Notes: generated from the letters alone by a model not told the origin. Counted from the first letter of the stretch, positions 37,483 through 46,324 are shown. The stretch is DNA of 64,000 bases from Streptomyces sp. AC558_RSS880 (GCF_019049255.1 NZ_JAGMUJ010000161.1:248001-312000), one strand, 5' to 3'. Numbers and translations: made by a program.

Positions 37483-38741
37483 TCCCCCTGGCCGAGACAC
37501 GACCCGCGGTCGCCGACGGCGAGGAAGCCCCACAGGGGCCACCCGCACCCGACGACGAAAGCAGCACGGGTGGTGCGGATGGGAACATCCGGGCCGAAGG
37601 CGAAGCCGAGGCCGTCGAAACCGCGCCGCGGGCAAGGATCGAGGGCCTCCTCCTCGGCCTCGCCGCAGGCGACGCCGCCGGCTGGCCGGCCGCCCGTCAC
37701 CGGGCGGCAAGGATGCCCGAGTGGACGAGACGCCTCACCCGCGAACTGGACACCTTCGCCGAACAGAACGCGACGACCACCCTCCCCGTCCCCATCGCCC
37801 TCAACCAGCCCTCCGAACCCCTGCGCCTGGGCCCCTCCGACGACGCGGAATGGGCGGCCTTCGCCGCGGAGGCCGTCCTCCGCGCCGGAGACGACACCGC
37901 CTTCGGCGACCTGAGCCGGGAACGCCGCACCCGCGCGGCGATCGACCTGACCTGGAACACGGTCGCCGGTGAGATCGCCGCGGCAGCGGACCGCGCCCCC
38001 GAGACGGAGTCCGCCGTGCTCCCCCTGCGCGCCCGCATCTCCGTCCGCGCCGGCCTCGGCAACCTCGCCGCCGGCCTGCGCCCGCCCGCCACCGGCCACG
38101 ACAACCCGCACTACTTCGACGACGCCGCCTGCGTCCGCGCCTGCGTCCTGGCCGTGGCCCACCCCGGCGACCCACGGGCCGCCGCCGACCTCGCCGAGTT
38201 CGACGCCCGCTACACCCAGGACGGCGACGGCGTGCACGGTGCCCGTGCCATGGCCGCCGCCGTCTCCCTCGCGCTGACCGGCGCGGACCCGCACGCCTGC
38301 GTGGCAGCGGCCTGCACCGAGCTGCCCGAGGACACGGAGATCGGCCGCAACGCCCGGCACGCCCTGAAGCTCGCGGCGGACGCCGACAGCGCCTTCACCC
38401 TCGTACCACCGCTGGAGCACCAGATCGTCGACCACGTCTACAGCTACGGCGTCGCCGCCGCCGAGACCGTCCCCGTCGCCCTCGCCCTCACCACCGCCGC
38501 CCACGGCCGGATCGCGGAGGCGGTTCCCGCGGCGGCCTGTCTGTCCCGGGTCGCGGACTCCGCCCCGGCGCTCGTCGGCGCCCTCACCGGCGCGCTGGGC
38601 GGCGGCGCGGCGATCCCGGCGTCCTGGAGGGAGAGCTGCCGCACCCTCTCCGGCTGCGTGCTTCCCCGGCTCACCGGCACGGACCTGGTGGAACTCGCCG
38701 GACTCCTGGAAGCCGCGCAACCGGCCCCCACAGAGGGATGA
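37479..38741 (+). CDS. ADP-ribosylglycohydrolase-like protein, paralogue 2, degenerate active site
   Basis: A 420-residue member of the same fold with a 50-residue acidic, disordered N-terminus. Metal motifs are eroded: GDAAGWPAA has lost the Glu, the TDD motif is SDD (Ser120-Asp121-Asp122), and the RDADT motif reads RVADS (357-361), with Val for the first metal-binding Asp. It is therefore probably a weak or dead enzyme, perhaps a regulatory or partner subunit. The ATG overlaps the stop of paralogue 1 by ATGA, so equal synthesis is likely. A DDA-type active alternative cannot be excluded. Confidence 0.82.
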   Translation: MIPLAETRPAVADGEEAPQGPPAPDDESSTGGADGNIRAEGEAEAVETAPRARIEGLLLGLAAGDAAGWPAARHRAARMPEWTRRLTRELDTFAEQNATTTLPVPIALNQPSEPLRLGPSDDAEWAAFAAEAVLRAGDDTAFGDLSRERRTRAAIDLTWNTVAGEIAAAADRAPETESAVLPLRARISVRAGLGNLAAGLRPPATGHDNPHYFDDAACVRACVLAVAHPGDPRAAADLAEFDARYTQDGDGVHGARAMAAAVSLALTGADPHACVAAACTELPEDTEIGRNARHALKLAADADSAFTLVPPLEHQIVDHVYSYGVAAAETVPVALALTTAAHGRIAEAVPAAACLSRVADSAPALVGALTGALGGGAAIPASWRESCRTLSGCVLPRLTGTDLVELAGLLEAAQPAPTEG

Positions 38742-38748
38742 TTCGGGC

Positions 38749-39936
38749 ATGACGCGCGAAGACACAGAAAACAGCGACCGGGGCCTGCCCCTGGACGAGC
38801 GGATCACCGGCGCCCTCGTCGGAGCGGCCGTCGGCGACGCCCTCGGCGGGCCGGTCGAGGGGTACTCCCCCGAGCAGATCGTCGAACGCCACGGCGGACG
38901 CGTGCACGGCATCGTCGGCCCGTGGAACGGCACCGAGTGGCGCACCGCCCGCCCCATCGCGCCGTACCACAAGGGCGACGGCCACGTCACCGACGACACC
39001 CTGATGACCCACGCGCTGGTCCGGGTGTACGCGACGGTCCGCGACCACCTGGACGCCTACGCCGTCGCCGACCACCTGGTCCCGGACCTGATGACGAACC
39101 CCCGCTGGATCCCGGAACTGGAGGCGGAGGCGCTCCCGCTGCAGCGGATCTTCCTCGCCGAGAAGTGGCTCGTGGCCCGCCTGCACTACGGCCACGTCGA
39201 CCCGCGCGAGGCCGGCACCGGCAACATCGTCAACTGCGGTGCCGCGATGTACATGGCCCCGGTCGGCCTGGTCAACGCCGCCCATCCGGCCGCCGCCTAC
39301 GCCGAGGCGCTGGACGTCGCGGGCGCGCACCAGTCGTCGTACGGCAGGGAGGCGGCCGGTGTCTTCGCGGCGGCCGTGGCGGCGGCGTGCGCGCCGGGCG
39401 CGACGGCGGACTCGGTCGTCGCCGCGTGTCTGTCGTCGGCGAAGGACGGCACGCGGGAGGCGATCGAGAAGGTCTGCGACGTCGCCGCGCGGCACACGGA
39501 CTTCGAGTCGGCGCTGCGTCCGCTGCGGGAGGCGGTGACGCCGTACGACACGGTCGGCCCCGACTACCGTTCCCCCTCCCTGGGTGCCCGCCGCCCGTCC
39601 CGGCTGCACGCCGTCGAGGAACTCCCGGTCGCGCTGGGCATGCTGGTGGTGGCCGGCGGCGACTTCCGGCACGCGGTCCTGGGCGCGGTGAACTACGGCC
39701 GCGACTGCGACTCCATCGCCACGATGGCCGGCGCGGTGGCCGGTGCGCTCGGCTCGCCGGTCCCCGAGGGCTGGGCCAAGACGGTGGCGGAGGCCAGCCG
39801 CCTCGACCTGTGGGAGCCGGCGGCCGCCCTCACCGCCGTGACCCGCGAGATCTTCGCGCGCGACGTGGACCGCCGCCGCACCCACGAGCGCGCGTTCGCC
39901 GAGCTGGCGGGGGGAGCTCCGGAATGCTCCGACTGA
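38749..39936 (+). CDS. ADP-ribosylglycohydrolase family protein, paralogue 3
   Basis: A 395-residue paralogue with intact motifs: GDALGGPVEG, VTDDT (Thr81-Asp82-Asp83) and NYGRDCDS (Asp319-Asp321-Ser322, Ser for the usual Thr). It has an inserted aromatic segment (GPWNGTEWRTARPIAPYHKGDG) before the TDD motif that differs from paralogue 1, suggesting another substrate. It starts seven bases after paralogue 2 stops and overlaps paralogue 4 by 13 bases. Catalysis is likely. Confidence 0.88.
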   Translation: MTREDTENSDRGLPLDERITGALVGAAVGDALGGPVEGYSPEQIVERHGGRVHGIVGPWNGTEWRTARPIAPYHKGDGHVTDDTLMTHALVRVYATVRDHLDAYAVADHLVPDLMTNPRWIPELEAEALPLQRIFLAEKWLVARLHYGHVDPREAGTGNIVNCGAAMYMAPVGLVNAAHPAAAYAEALDVAGAHQSSYGREAAGVFAAAVAAACAPGATADSVVAACLSSAKDGTREAIEKVCDVAARHTDFESALRPLREAVTPYDTVGPDYRSPSLGARRPSRLHAVEELPVALGMLVVAGGDFRHAVLGAVNYGRDCDSIATMAGAVAGALGSPVPEGWAKTVAEASRLDLWEPAAALTAVTREIFARDVDRRRTHERAFAELAGGAPECSD

Positions 39937-41408
39937 CCTGGGTCCAGCCGGAGGACCTGATCGGCCACGAACTGCGCCAGGCGTCCCAGGACGGGCGCGA
40001 GCCCTCGGCCGTCGCCGCCCGCTGGCGCGCGGCGGGCGGCCCCGAAGCCCCCCTCACCGCAGGCGCCTCCCCCACCCCGGCCTCCCCCTACCTCCGCCTC
40101 CTGGCCACCGACCTCCTGGACGAACTGGCCGACCTCCCCAGCACGTTGGCGGACGACGAACCGACCGACCTGGCCCGAATCAAATCCCTGTGCCCCGACT
40201 GGCCCGTCACTGCGGGCAATCGTGCCGCTGGGGCGATGGGGGTCCCCCCGCTCGAGCGAAGCAGAGAGTGGGGGAGGGTGGGCGCTGGGGGCACCCCCTC
40301 TGGGGGAGGCACCCCGCAAACGCCGGGCTGCGCAACTACCCCCCGAGCGCCCCACCCCGCCCGCCTGGAAGCCGCCTGGCTCGGCAGAGCGGTCGGCTGC
40401 CTCCTGGGCAAACCGGTGGAGAAGCTCCCCCTGACGGGGATCCGCCACCTGGCCAAGGCCACCAAGAACTGGCCCCTGAGAACCTACTTCACCGCCCACG
40501 GCGTCCCCGAGGACCTCCTGACCAGGTACCCCTGGAACCGCCGCTCCGCAACGACCTCCCTCGCCGAGAACATCGACGGCATGCCCGAGGACGACGACCT
40601 CAACTACCCCCTCCTCGCCCTCCTCGTCCTCCAGCGCCACGGCCGCGCCTTCACCCCCACCGACGTGGCCCGCGTCTGGCTCGACGAACTCCCCGCCGGC
40701 CGCACCTTCACCGCCGAACGCGTCGCCTACCGCAATCTCCTCAGCGGCCTGGAACCCCCGCTGACCGCCCGCCACCACAACCCCTTCCGCGAGTGGATCG
40801 GCGCCCTGATCCGCGCCGACGTGCACGGCTGGACCAACCCCGGCGACCCGGCCGCCGCCGCCGAGCAGGCCCACCGCGACGCCACCCTCACCCACACCGC
40901 CAACGGCGTCTACGCGGCGATGTTCACGGCCGCCGTCATCGCCACCGCCGCCACCGGCGACCACGACGTCCACGCCTGTCTGCGCATCGGCCTCACCGTC
41001 GTCCCGCCCCGCTCCCGGCTCGCCCGGGCCGTCCACCGGGCCGTACGACTCGCGCACGAGCACACCGACTTCGACACCGTCGTCGACGTCCTGCACGACA
41101 CCTACGCCGCCACCCACCACTGGGTGCACTCCGTCCCCAACACCGCCCTGATCGCCGCCGCCCTCACCCACGCCGACGGCGACTTCACCGGCTCCGTCTG
41201 CCGTGCGGTGTCCGGCGGCTGGGACACCGACTCCAACGGCGCGACGGCCGGCAGCATCGCCGCCCTTCTCGCCGGTTCGCCCCGCGCGCTCCCCGAACGC
41301 TGGACGGCCCCGCTGAAGAACCGCCTGGCCACCTCCGTCGGCGACTTCCACGGCACCGGCTTCGACACCCTGGCCCGACTGACCCACCTGGAGGCCACCC
41401 GCCCATGA
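39924..41408 (+). CDS. ADP-ribosylglycohydrolase family protein, paralogue 4, with repeat-derived insert
   Basis: A 494-residue, more distant paralogue. About 95 N-terminal residues (DLIGHELRQASQDGREPSAV) form a helical region of unknown role. Then come residues 97-141, a Gly/Pro/Arg-rich stretch encoded by an interspersed repeat. The catalytic fold follows: LGRAVGCLLGKPVEKLP, EDDDLNYP (Asp223-225) and GGWDTDSNG (Asp434-Asp436-Ser437). GGGGGAG precedes the ATG at 39924. The insert keeps the frame and lies between domains, so the protein may still work. It is coupled to the CoA-transferase gene by ATGA. Confidence 0.85.
   Translation: MLRLTWVQPEDLIGHELRQASQDGREPSAVAARWRAAGGPEAPLTAGASPTPASPYLRLLATDLLDELADLPSTLADDEPTDLARIKSLCPDWPVTAGNRAAGAMGVPPLERSREWGRVGAGGTPSGGGTPQTPGCATTPRAPHPARLEAAWLGRAVGCLLGKPVEKLPLTGIRHLAKATKNWPLRTYFTAHGVPEDLLTRYPWNRRSATTSLAENIDGMPEDDDLNYPLLALLVLQRHGRAFTPTDVARVWLDELPAGRTFTAERVAYRNLLSGLEPPLTARHHNPFREWIGALIRADVHGWTNPGDPAAAAEQAHRDATLTHTANGVYAAMFTAAVIATAATGDHDVHACLRIGLTVVPPRSRLARAVHRAVRLAHEHTDFDTVVDVLHDTYAATHHWVHSVPNTALIAAALTHADGDFTGSVCRAVSGGWDTDSNGATAGSIAALLAGSPRALPERWTAPLKNRLATSVGDFHGTGFDTLARLTHLEATRP
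40211..40345. repeat. interspersed repeat, family 2 copy A, inside a coding region
   Basis: It opens with TGCGGGCAATCGTGCCGC and ends with GCACCCCGCAAACGCCGGGC and TGCGCAAC, the same ends as copies B (43449-43524) and C (63613-63706). The middle holds additional inverted blocks (GGGGGTCCCCCC, GGGGGCACCCCC, TCTGGGGGAGG). It is 135 bases long, a multiple of three, and read through without a stop in paralogue 4. Confidence 0.8.
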
Positions 41409-42610
41409 CCAGTCCCGCCCCCGCCGATCCCCCGCTGACCGGCCTGCGCGTCCTCGACCTCGCCACCCTCTTCGCCGGCCCCCTCGCCGCGACCCTGCTC
41501 GGCGACTTCGGCGCGGAGGTCGTCAAGGTCGAGCATCCGAGGAAACCCGACCCCTCCCGGGGTCACGGCCCGTCGAAGGACGGCATCGGCCTGTGGTGGA
41601 AGGTGCTCGGCCGCAACAAGCGCACCATCACCCTCGACCTGTCCACACCCGGCGGCCGGACCACCCTCCTCCGCCTCGCCGGGACCGCCGACGTCGTCAT
41701 CGAGAACTTCCGTCCCGGCACCCTGGAGAAGTGGGACCTGGGCTGGCCCGAGCTGTCCGCCGTCAACCCCCGGCTGATCCTGGCCCGGGTCACCGGCTTC
41801 GGCCAGTTCGGCCCGTACGCGCACCGCCCGGGCTTCGGCACCCTCGCCGAGGCGATGAGCGGTTTCGCCGCGATCACCGGGGAGCCGGACGCCCCGCCGA
41901 CCCTCCCGCCGTTCGGCCTGGCGGACTCCATCGCGGGCCTGGCCACGGCGTACGCGGTCATGACCGCGCTCGCCGGCCGGGACCGCACGGGAGAGGGCCA
42001 GGTCGTCGACATGGCGCTGATCGAGCCGATCCTCACCGTGCTCGGCCCCCAGCCGACCTGGTACGACCAGCTGGGCCACGTCCAGCCCCGCACCGGCAAC
42101 CGCTCCCAGAACAACGCGCCGCGCGGCACGTACCTCACCGCCGACGGCACCTGGGTCGCGGTCTCCACCTCGGCCCAGTCGATCGCCGAGCGCGTGATGC
42201 ACCTGGTGGGCCGTCCTGACCTGATCGACGAGCCCTGGTTCGCCACCGGCGCGGGCCGGGCCCGGCACGCGGACGTGCTGGACGAGGCGGTCGGCGGCTG
42301 GATCGCCCGGCACACCCGCACCGACGTCCTGGCCGCCTTCGAGAAGGCGGAGGCGGCGGTCGCCCCCGTCCAGGACGTGCGGGACGTCATGGCGGACCCG
42401 CAGTACCAGGCGCTGGACACGATCACCACGGTCGACGATCCGGAGCTGGGACCGCTGCGCATGCAGAACGTGCTTTTCCGGCTCTCCGGCACCCCGGGCG
42501 CGATCCGCTGGGCGGGCCGCCCGCACGGCGCGGACACCGAGGAGGTCCTGACCGGGCTGGGCCTCACGCCCGACGACCTCGCGGAGCTCCGCGCGGAGGG
42601 CGCCCTGTGA
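41405..42610 (+). CDS. class III (CaiB/BaiF) acyl-CoA transferase
   Basis: Transfers CoA between carboxylic acids, in the formyl-CoA transferase/CaiB family; 401 residues, the normal length. The N-terminus GLRVLDLATLFAGPLAATLLGDFGAEV is diagnostic. VVIENFRPGTLEKWDLG and the conserved Asp of GQVVDMALIEPIL (active-site Asp of the family) follow. It overlaps paralogue 4 by ATGA and the lyase gene by GTGA. With the lyase it could activate and cleave a C4-C5 dicarboxylic or malyl/citramalyl type acid, but the substrate is unknown. Its place behind glycohydrolase genes is unexplained. Confidence 0.9.
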   Translation: MTSPAPADPPLTGLRVLDLATLFAGPLAATLLGDFGAEVVKVEHPRKPDPSRGHGPSKDGIGLWWKVLGRNKRTITLDLSTPGGRTTLLRLAGTADVVIENFRPGTLEKWDLGWPELSAVNPRLILARVTGFGQFGPYAHRPGFGTLAEAMSGFAAITGEPDAPPTLPPFGLADSIAGLATAYAVMTALAGRDRTGEGQVVDMALIEPILTVLGPQPTWYDQLGHVQPRTGNRSQNNAPRGTYLTADGTWVAVSTSAQSIAERVMHLVGRPDLIDEPWFATGAGRARHADVLDEAVGGWIARHTRTDVLAAFEKAEAAVAPVQDVRDVMADPQYQALDTITTVDDPELGPLRMQNVLFRLSGTPGAIRWAGRPHGADTEEVLTGLGLTPDDLAELRAEGAL

Positions 42611-43437
42611 CGGGGTTCCCGCTGACCTGGCTGTACGCCCCCGGCGACCGTCCTCCCGTGGTGGCGAAGGCGCTCGCCTCCGGCGCCGACGTGGTGGTGA
42701 TCGACCTGGAGGACGCGGTCGCCCCCGACCGCAAGGCCTACGCCCGCTCCGCCACCGCCGAGCTGCTGCGCGACCCCCAGCCGGTCCCGGTCCACGTCCG
42801 CGTCAACGCCCTGTCCGGCCCCTGGGCCCGCGCCGACCTCGCGGCCGTCGCGACCGCCCCCGGTCTGTCCGGCCTGCGCCTGCCCAAGGTGTCGTCCCCG
42901 TCCGACGTCGTACGCGTCGCCCGCCGCGCCGTGTCCGCCCACGGCGGCGCACCGCCCCTGTACGCCCTCCTGGAGACGGCCCTCGGCATCGAACGCGCCC
43001 ATGCCGTGGCCACCGCCCACCCGTCCCTGCGCGGGATCGCCATCGGGGAGGCGGACCTACGGGCCGACCTGGGCGTACGCGACGACGCGGGCCTCGACTG
43101 GTCCCGCTCCCGGGTGGTCGTCGCCGCGCGGGCGGCGGGTCTCGCCCCGCCCACCCAGTCCGTCCACCCCGACACCCGCGATCTGGACGGCCTGGCCGCC
43201 TCCTGCGCCCACGGCCGCGCCCTGGGCTTCCTGGGCCGCGCGGCGATCCACCCCCGCCAACTGCGGATCATCGAGCGTGCCTACCTCCCCACGGAGGAGG
43301 AGATCGAACAGGCGGAAACGGTCGTCAAGGCAGCGGCCATGACCCAGGGCGCCCAGGCCCTCCCCGACGGCACCTTCATCGACACGGCGGTAGTACTGGC
43401 AGCCCAAAGAACCCTGTCCCTGGCCCACAGAACCTGA
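42607..43437 (+). CDS. CitE-like HpcH/HpaI-family CoA-ester lyase
   Basis: A 276-residue TIM-barrel lyase related to citrate lyase beta subunit and malyl/citramalyl-CoA lyases. Family motifs: LYAPGDRPPVVAKALASGADVV, the metal-binding region VIDLEDAVAPDRK, LRLPKV, LLETALGIERAH (Glu metal ligand) and GEADLRADLG (Asp ligand). GRAAIHPRQLRII near the end is also conserved. The GTG overlaps the CoA-transferase stop. It is the last gene of the operon and is followed by a family 2 repeat and a bidirectional terminator. No citrate lyase alpha or gamma subunit is present, so it is not classical citrate lyase. Confidence 0.88.
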   Translation: MTGFPLTWLYAPGDRPPVVAKALASGADVVVIDLEDAVAPDRKAYARSATAELLRDPQPVPVHVRVNALSGPWARADLAAVATAPGLSGLRLPKVSSPSDVVRVARRAVSAHGGAPPLYALLETALGIERAHAVATAHPSLRGIAIGEADLRADLGVRDDAGLDWSRSRVVVAARAAGLAPPTQSVHPDTRDLDGLAASCAHGRALGFLGRAAIHPRQLRIIERAYLPTEEEIEQAETVVKAAAMTQGAQALPDGTFIDTAVVLAAQRTLSLAHRT

Positions 43438-43448
43438 CCCTCGATTCC

Positions 43449-43524
43449 GCGGGCAGTCGTGCCGCAGGGCGGCACGGGTGGGCGCGACGGCACCCCGCAA
43501 TCGCCGGGCTGCGCAACACCCCGC
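43449..43524. repeat. interspersed repeat, family 2 copy B
   Basis: The shortest copy: GCGGGCAGTCGTGCCGC, then a perfect GTGCCGC-AGG-GCGGCAC hairpin, then GGCACCCCGCAATCGCCGGG and CTGCGCAAC. It lies between convergent genes. Confidence 0.75.
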
Positions 43525-43534
43525 CCCACACAAA

Positions 43535-43567
43535 CCGAGGGCGCCCGGAAAACCCGGACGCCCTCGG
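43535..43567. terminator. bidirectional terminator between the lyase gene and lgt
   Basis: CCGAGGGCGcCCGG pairs with CCGGaCGCCCTCGG around a short A-rich loop; one mismatch. Confidence 0.8.
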
Positions 43568-43584
43568 TGTCGTACAGCGAACCG

Positions 43585-44541
43585 TCAGCTCTTCTTCGCC
43601 GACCCGGCCCCGTCCTTGGCGTCCTCGGCCGCATCCGACGACTCAGCCTCGTCCTTCTCCACGCCCTCGGCGGAGTCGCCCTCGGCCCCATCGGCCTCAC
43701 CGCCGGAGGCAACCTCACCACCGGAGGCACCCGGCTCCACCACGTCCTCACGCCCCGGCCGCTTCCGCACCGACAGCACGATGTACAGCACCGCCAGCAG
43801 GAACACCAGGAGCGCCGTCCAGTTGTTCAGCCGCAGCCCGAGGATGTGATGCGCCTCGTCGACACGCATGTACTCGATCCAGAACCGTCCCGCGCAGTAC
43901 CCGGCGACGTACAGCGCGAACGCCCGTCCGTGCCCGAGCTGGAACCGCCGGTCCGCCCAGATCACCAGCAGCGCCACACCGACGCACCACAGCGACTCGT
44001 ACAGGAACGTCGGATGGTACGTGCCCGGCTCCCGCCCGTCGGCGGAGGACGTGATCTCCACGGCCCACGGCAGATCGGTGGCCCGCCCGTACAGCTCCTG
44101 GTTGAACCAGTTGCCCCAGCGTCCGATCGCCTGGGCGAGGGCGATGCCCGGCGCGATGGCGTCGGCGTAGGCGGGCAGCGGGATGCCCCGGCGCCGGCAG
44201 CCGATCCACGCGCCCAGCGCACCGAGGGCGATCGCGCCCCAGATGCCGAGGCCGCCCTCCCAGATCTTGAAGGCGTCCACCCAGTCACGGCCCTCGCTGA
44301 AGTACAGCTGGTAGTCCGTGATCACGTGGTAGAGCCGGCCGCCGATCAAGCCGAAGGGCACGGCCCAGACAGCGATGTCGGCCACCGTGCCGGCCCGCCC
44401 GCCCCGGGCGATCCAGCGCTTGTTGCCGAGCCAGACGGCAACGAAGACGCCGATGATGATGCAGAACGCGTAGCCGCGCAGCGGAACGGGGCCGAGGTAC
44501 AGCACTCCGCTCGACGGGCTGGGAATGTAGGCAAGTTCCAT
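43585..44541 (-). CDS. lgt: prolipoprotein diacylglyceryl transferase
   Basis: Adds diacylglycerol to the lipobox Cys of prelipoproteins, the first step of lipoprotein maturation; it would serve, for example, the transporter receptor encoded at 6.4 kb. The protein is 318 residues with about seven membrane segments. The Lgt signature GRWGNWFNQELYG is intact, and the region usually HGGL in E. coli reads WEGGLGIWG, as in other actinobacteria. A 55-residue acidic, Ala/Gly-rich tail follows the last helix. ATG at 44541 is chosen because it begins MELAYIPSPSSGV; an extension to 44577 is less likely. Confidence 0.95.
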   Translation of the reverse strand: MELAYIPSPSSGVLYLGPVPLRGYAFCIIIGVFVAVWLGNKRWIARGGRAGTVADIAVWAVPFGLIGGRLYHVITDYQLYFSEGRDWVDAFKIWEGGLGIWGAIALGALGAWIGCRRRGIPLPAYADAIAPGIALAQAIGRWGNWFNQELYGRATDLPWAVEITSSADGREPGTYHPTFLYESLWCVGVALLVIWADRRFQLGHGRAFALYVAGYCAGRFWIEYMRVDEAHHILGLRLNNWTALLVFLLAVLYIVLSVRKRPGREDVVEPGASGGEVASGGEADGAEGDSAEGVEKDEAESSDAAEDAKDGAGSAKKS

Positions 44542-44562
44542 GGCAGGGTCGACGCTACCGTG

Positions 44563-44591
44563 CCGGACCGGCCGCACGGCAGGCGGTCCGG
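44563..44591 (-). terminator. hairpin between the DsbA-like gene and lgt
   Basis: CCGGACCG pairs with CGGTCCGG across a 13-base loop in the 93-base gap. It may separate lgt from the upstream transcript. Confidence 0.45.
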
Positions 44592-44634
44592 CTACGGCTC
44601 CATAACAGGACCGTCGGACGGTCGGTCCGGGGCG

Positions 44635-45414
44635 TCACTGTCCCTTGTTGGCCTCCTGGACCATCTGCTTGAACTTCTCGGGGGTCATCGAGCGGTCCTG
44701 GTTGATGTTCTTGCCCTCGTACATCACCGTCGGCGTGCCGGTGAAGGCGCCCTTCTGGAACGCCTCGTGGGACTTGGTGACCCAGCTGTCGTGCGTGCCG
44801 TCCTCGACGCAGGTGCGGAAGGCGGGGGTGTCGAGTCCGTCGACCTTGCCGGCCAGCTCGATCAGCCTGTCGCCGTCGGCGAAGGCGTCGTCGCTCTCCC
44901 TCGGCTGGTTCTCGAACAGCACGTCGTGGTACGCGGCGAACTTCCCGGCGTCCTGGGCACAGGCGGCGGCGTTGGCCGCGTTGCGGGAGCCCGTGCCGCC
45001 CATGCCGTTGTCGATCAGCGTGACCAGGTGGTACTCCACCTTCAGCTGGCCGGAGTCGGTCAGCTCGTGGATGGTGGGGCTGTAGTTCTGTTCGAAGACC
45101 TTGCAGGCCGGGCAGCGGAAGTCCTCCCACACCGCGAGGGTGGCCTTGGCGCTCTCCTTGCCGACCGGGATGGCGAGCCCGTCCTTGCCCAGGGCCCCGG
45201 AGGGCGCCACGACGGGGCCGGCCGCCTCCCTCTCGTCGTCCCCGCCCGAATTGGCGGCGACGACGCCGATCACCGCCGCGAGTCCCAGGACGCAGAGCAC
45301 GCTCGCGCCCACGATCAGGGCGCGGCGCCGCTTCTCCGCCGTCTTCTGCTTCTCGCGCTCGACCGCCATCCGCTCCCGGGCGGTGCGCTTTCCCTCACGG
45401 TTCTTCTCGCTCAC
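44635..45414 (-). CDS. membrane-anchored DsbA-like thioredoxin-fold protein
   Basis: A 259-residue protein with a basic cytoplasmic N-terminus (SEKNREGKRTARERMAVEREK), one membrane anchor (RALIVGASVLCVLGLAAVIGVVAA, residues 33-56) and an extracytoplasmic DsbA/DsbG-type domain. The redox site is FRCPACKVF. AANAAACAQDAGKFAAYHDVLF and FTGTPTVMYEGKNI (cis-Pro) are typical of the thioredoxin-4 family. It probably handles disulfides in exported proteins. The start is GTG at 45414 with GCGGGGT upstream. A strong terminator separates it from trpA. Confidence 0.88.
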   Translation of the reverse strand: MSEKNREGKRTARERMAVEREKQKTAEKRRRALIVGASVLCVLGLAAVIGVVAANSGGDDEREAAGPVVAPSGALGKDGLAIPVGKESAKATLAVWEDFRCPACKVFEQNYSPTIHELTDSGQLKVEYHLVTLIDNGMGGTGSRNAANAAACAQDAGKFAAYHDVLFENQPRESDDAFADGDRLIELAGKVDGLDTPAFRTCVEDGTHDSWVTKSHEAFQKGAFTGTPTVMYEGKNINQDRSMTPEKFKQMVQEANKGQ

Positions 45415-45428
45415 ACCCCGCAGAACGA

Positions 45429-45457
45429 ACCGGGGAGGCGCACAGCGCCTCCCCGGT
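45429..45457 (-). terminator. trp operon terminator
   Basis: ACCGGGGAGGCGC and GCGCCTCCCCGGT form a perfect 13-bp stem with loop ACA, 56 bases after trpA. Confidence 0.85.
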
Positions 45458-45512
45458 CCCAGGTCCACCCGTACGAGGGACCCGTATGACTACCTGCGGA
45501 CACCCCGGTCGG

Positions 45513-46324
45513 TCACGCCTGCCGGCGTACCCCCTTGGCCAGGTCACCGGCGAGGGCGCGCACGGCCTCGACGCCGGCCGCGTCGTCGGGGGCGTCCAGC
45601 ATCCGCTTGACGAAGGCGGAACCGACGATCACGCCGTCGGCGAAGCCGGCGACCTCGGCGGCCTGGGCGGCGTTGGAGACGCCCAGGCCGACGCAGACGG
45701 GGAGGTCGGTGGTGGCGCGGGTGCGCCGCACCAGGTCCTCGGCCTGCGCGCCGACCGACTCGCGGGTGCCGGTGACGCCCATCAGGGAGGCGGCGTAGAC
45801 GAAGCCGCTGCCGGCCGCGGTGATCTCGGCGAGCCGCTCGTCCTTGCTGCTGGGCGCGACCACGAAGACGGTGGCGAGCCCGTGCTTCTCCGCGTGCTCC
45901 CGCCACAGCGCCGACTCCTGCACGGGCAGGTCGGGCAGGATGCACCCGGCGCCGCCCGCCTCGGCGAGCTCGGCGGTGAACCGCTCCACGCCGTAGCGGT
46001 CGATGGGGTTCCAGTAGGTCATGACGAGGATCGGCTTGCCGGTGGCCGCGTGCGCCTCGCGGACCGTGCGCATCACGTCGGCGATCTTCACGCCGCCGCG
46101 CAGGGCGATGTCGTCGGCGGTCTGGATGACCGGGCCGTCCAGGACGGGGTCGCTGTGCGGCAGCCCCACCTCGACGACGTCGGCGCCGCCGTCCAGGGCG
46201 GCCTTGACCGCCTCGATGCCGCCGTCCACGGTCGGGAACCCGGCCGGGAGGTAGGCGATGAGGGCGGAGCGGCCCTCGGCCTTCGCCGCGGCGAGGGTGT
46301 CGTCCAGCAGCCGCACGTTCCCGC

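Noticed and set aside
42607-43437. Citrate lyase beta subunit as a literal citrate lyase
   Set aside because: No alpha, gamma or citrate-ligase genes are present; a malyl/citramalyl-type or unknown CoA lyase is safer.
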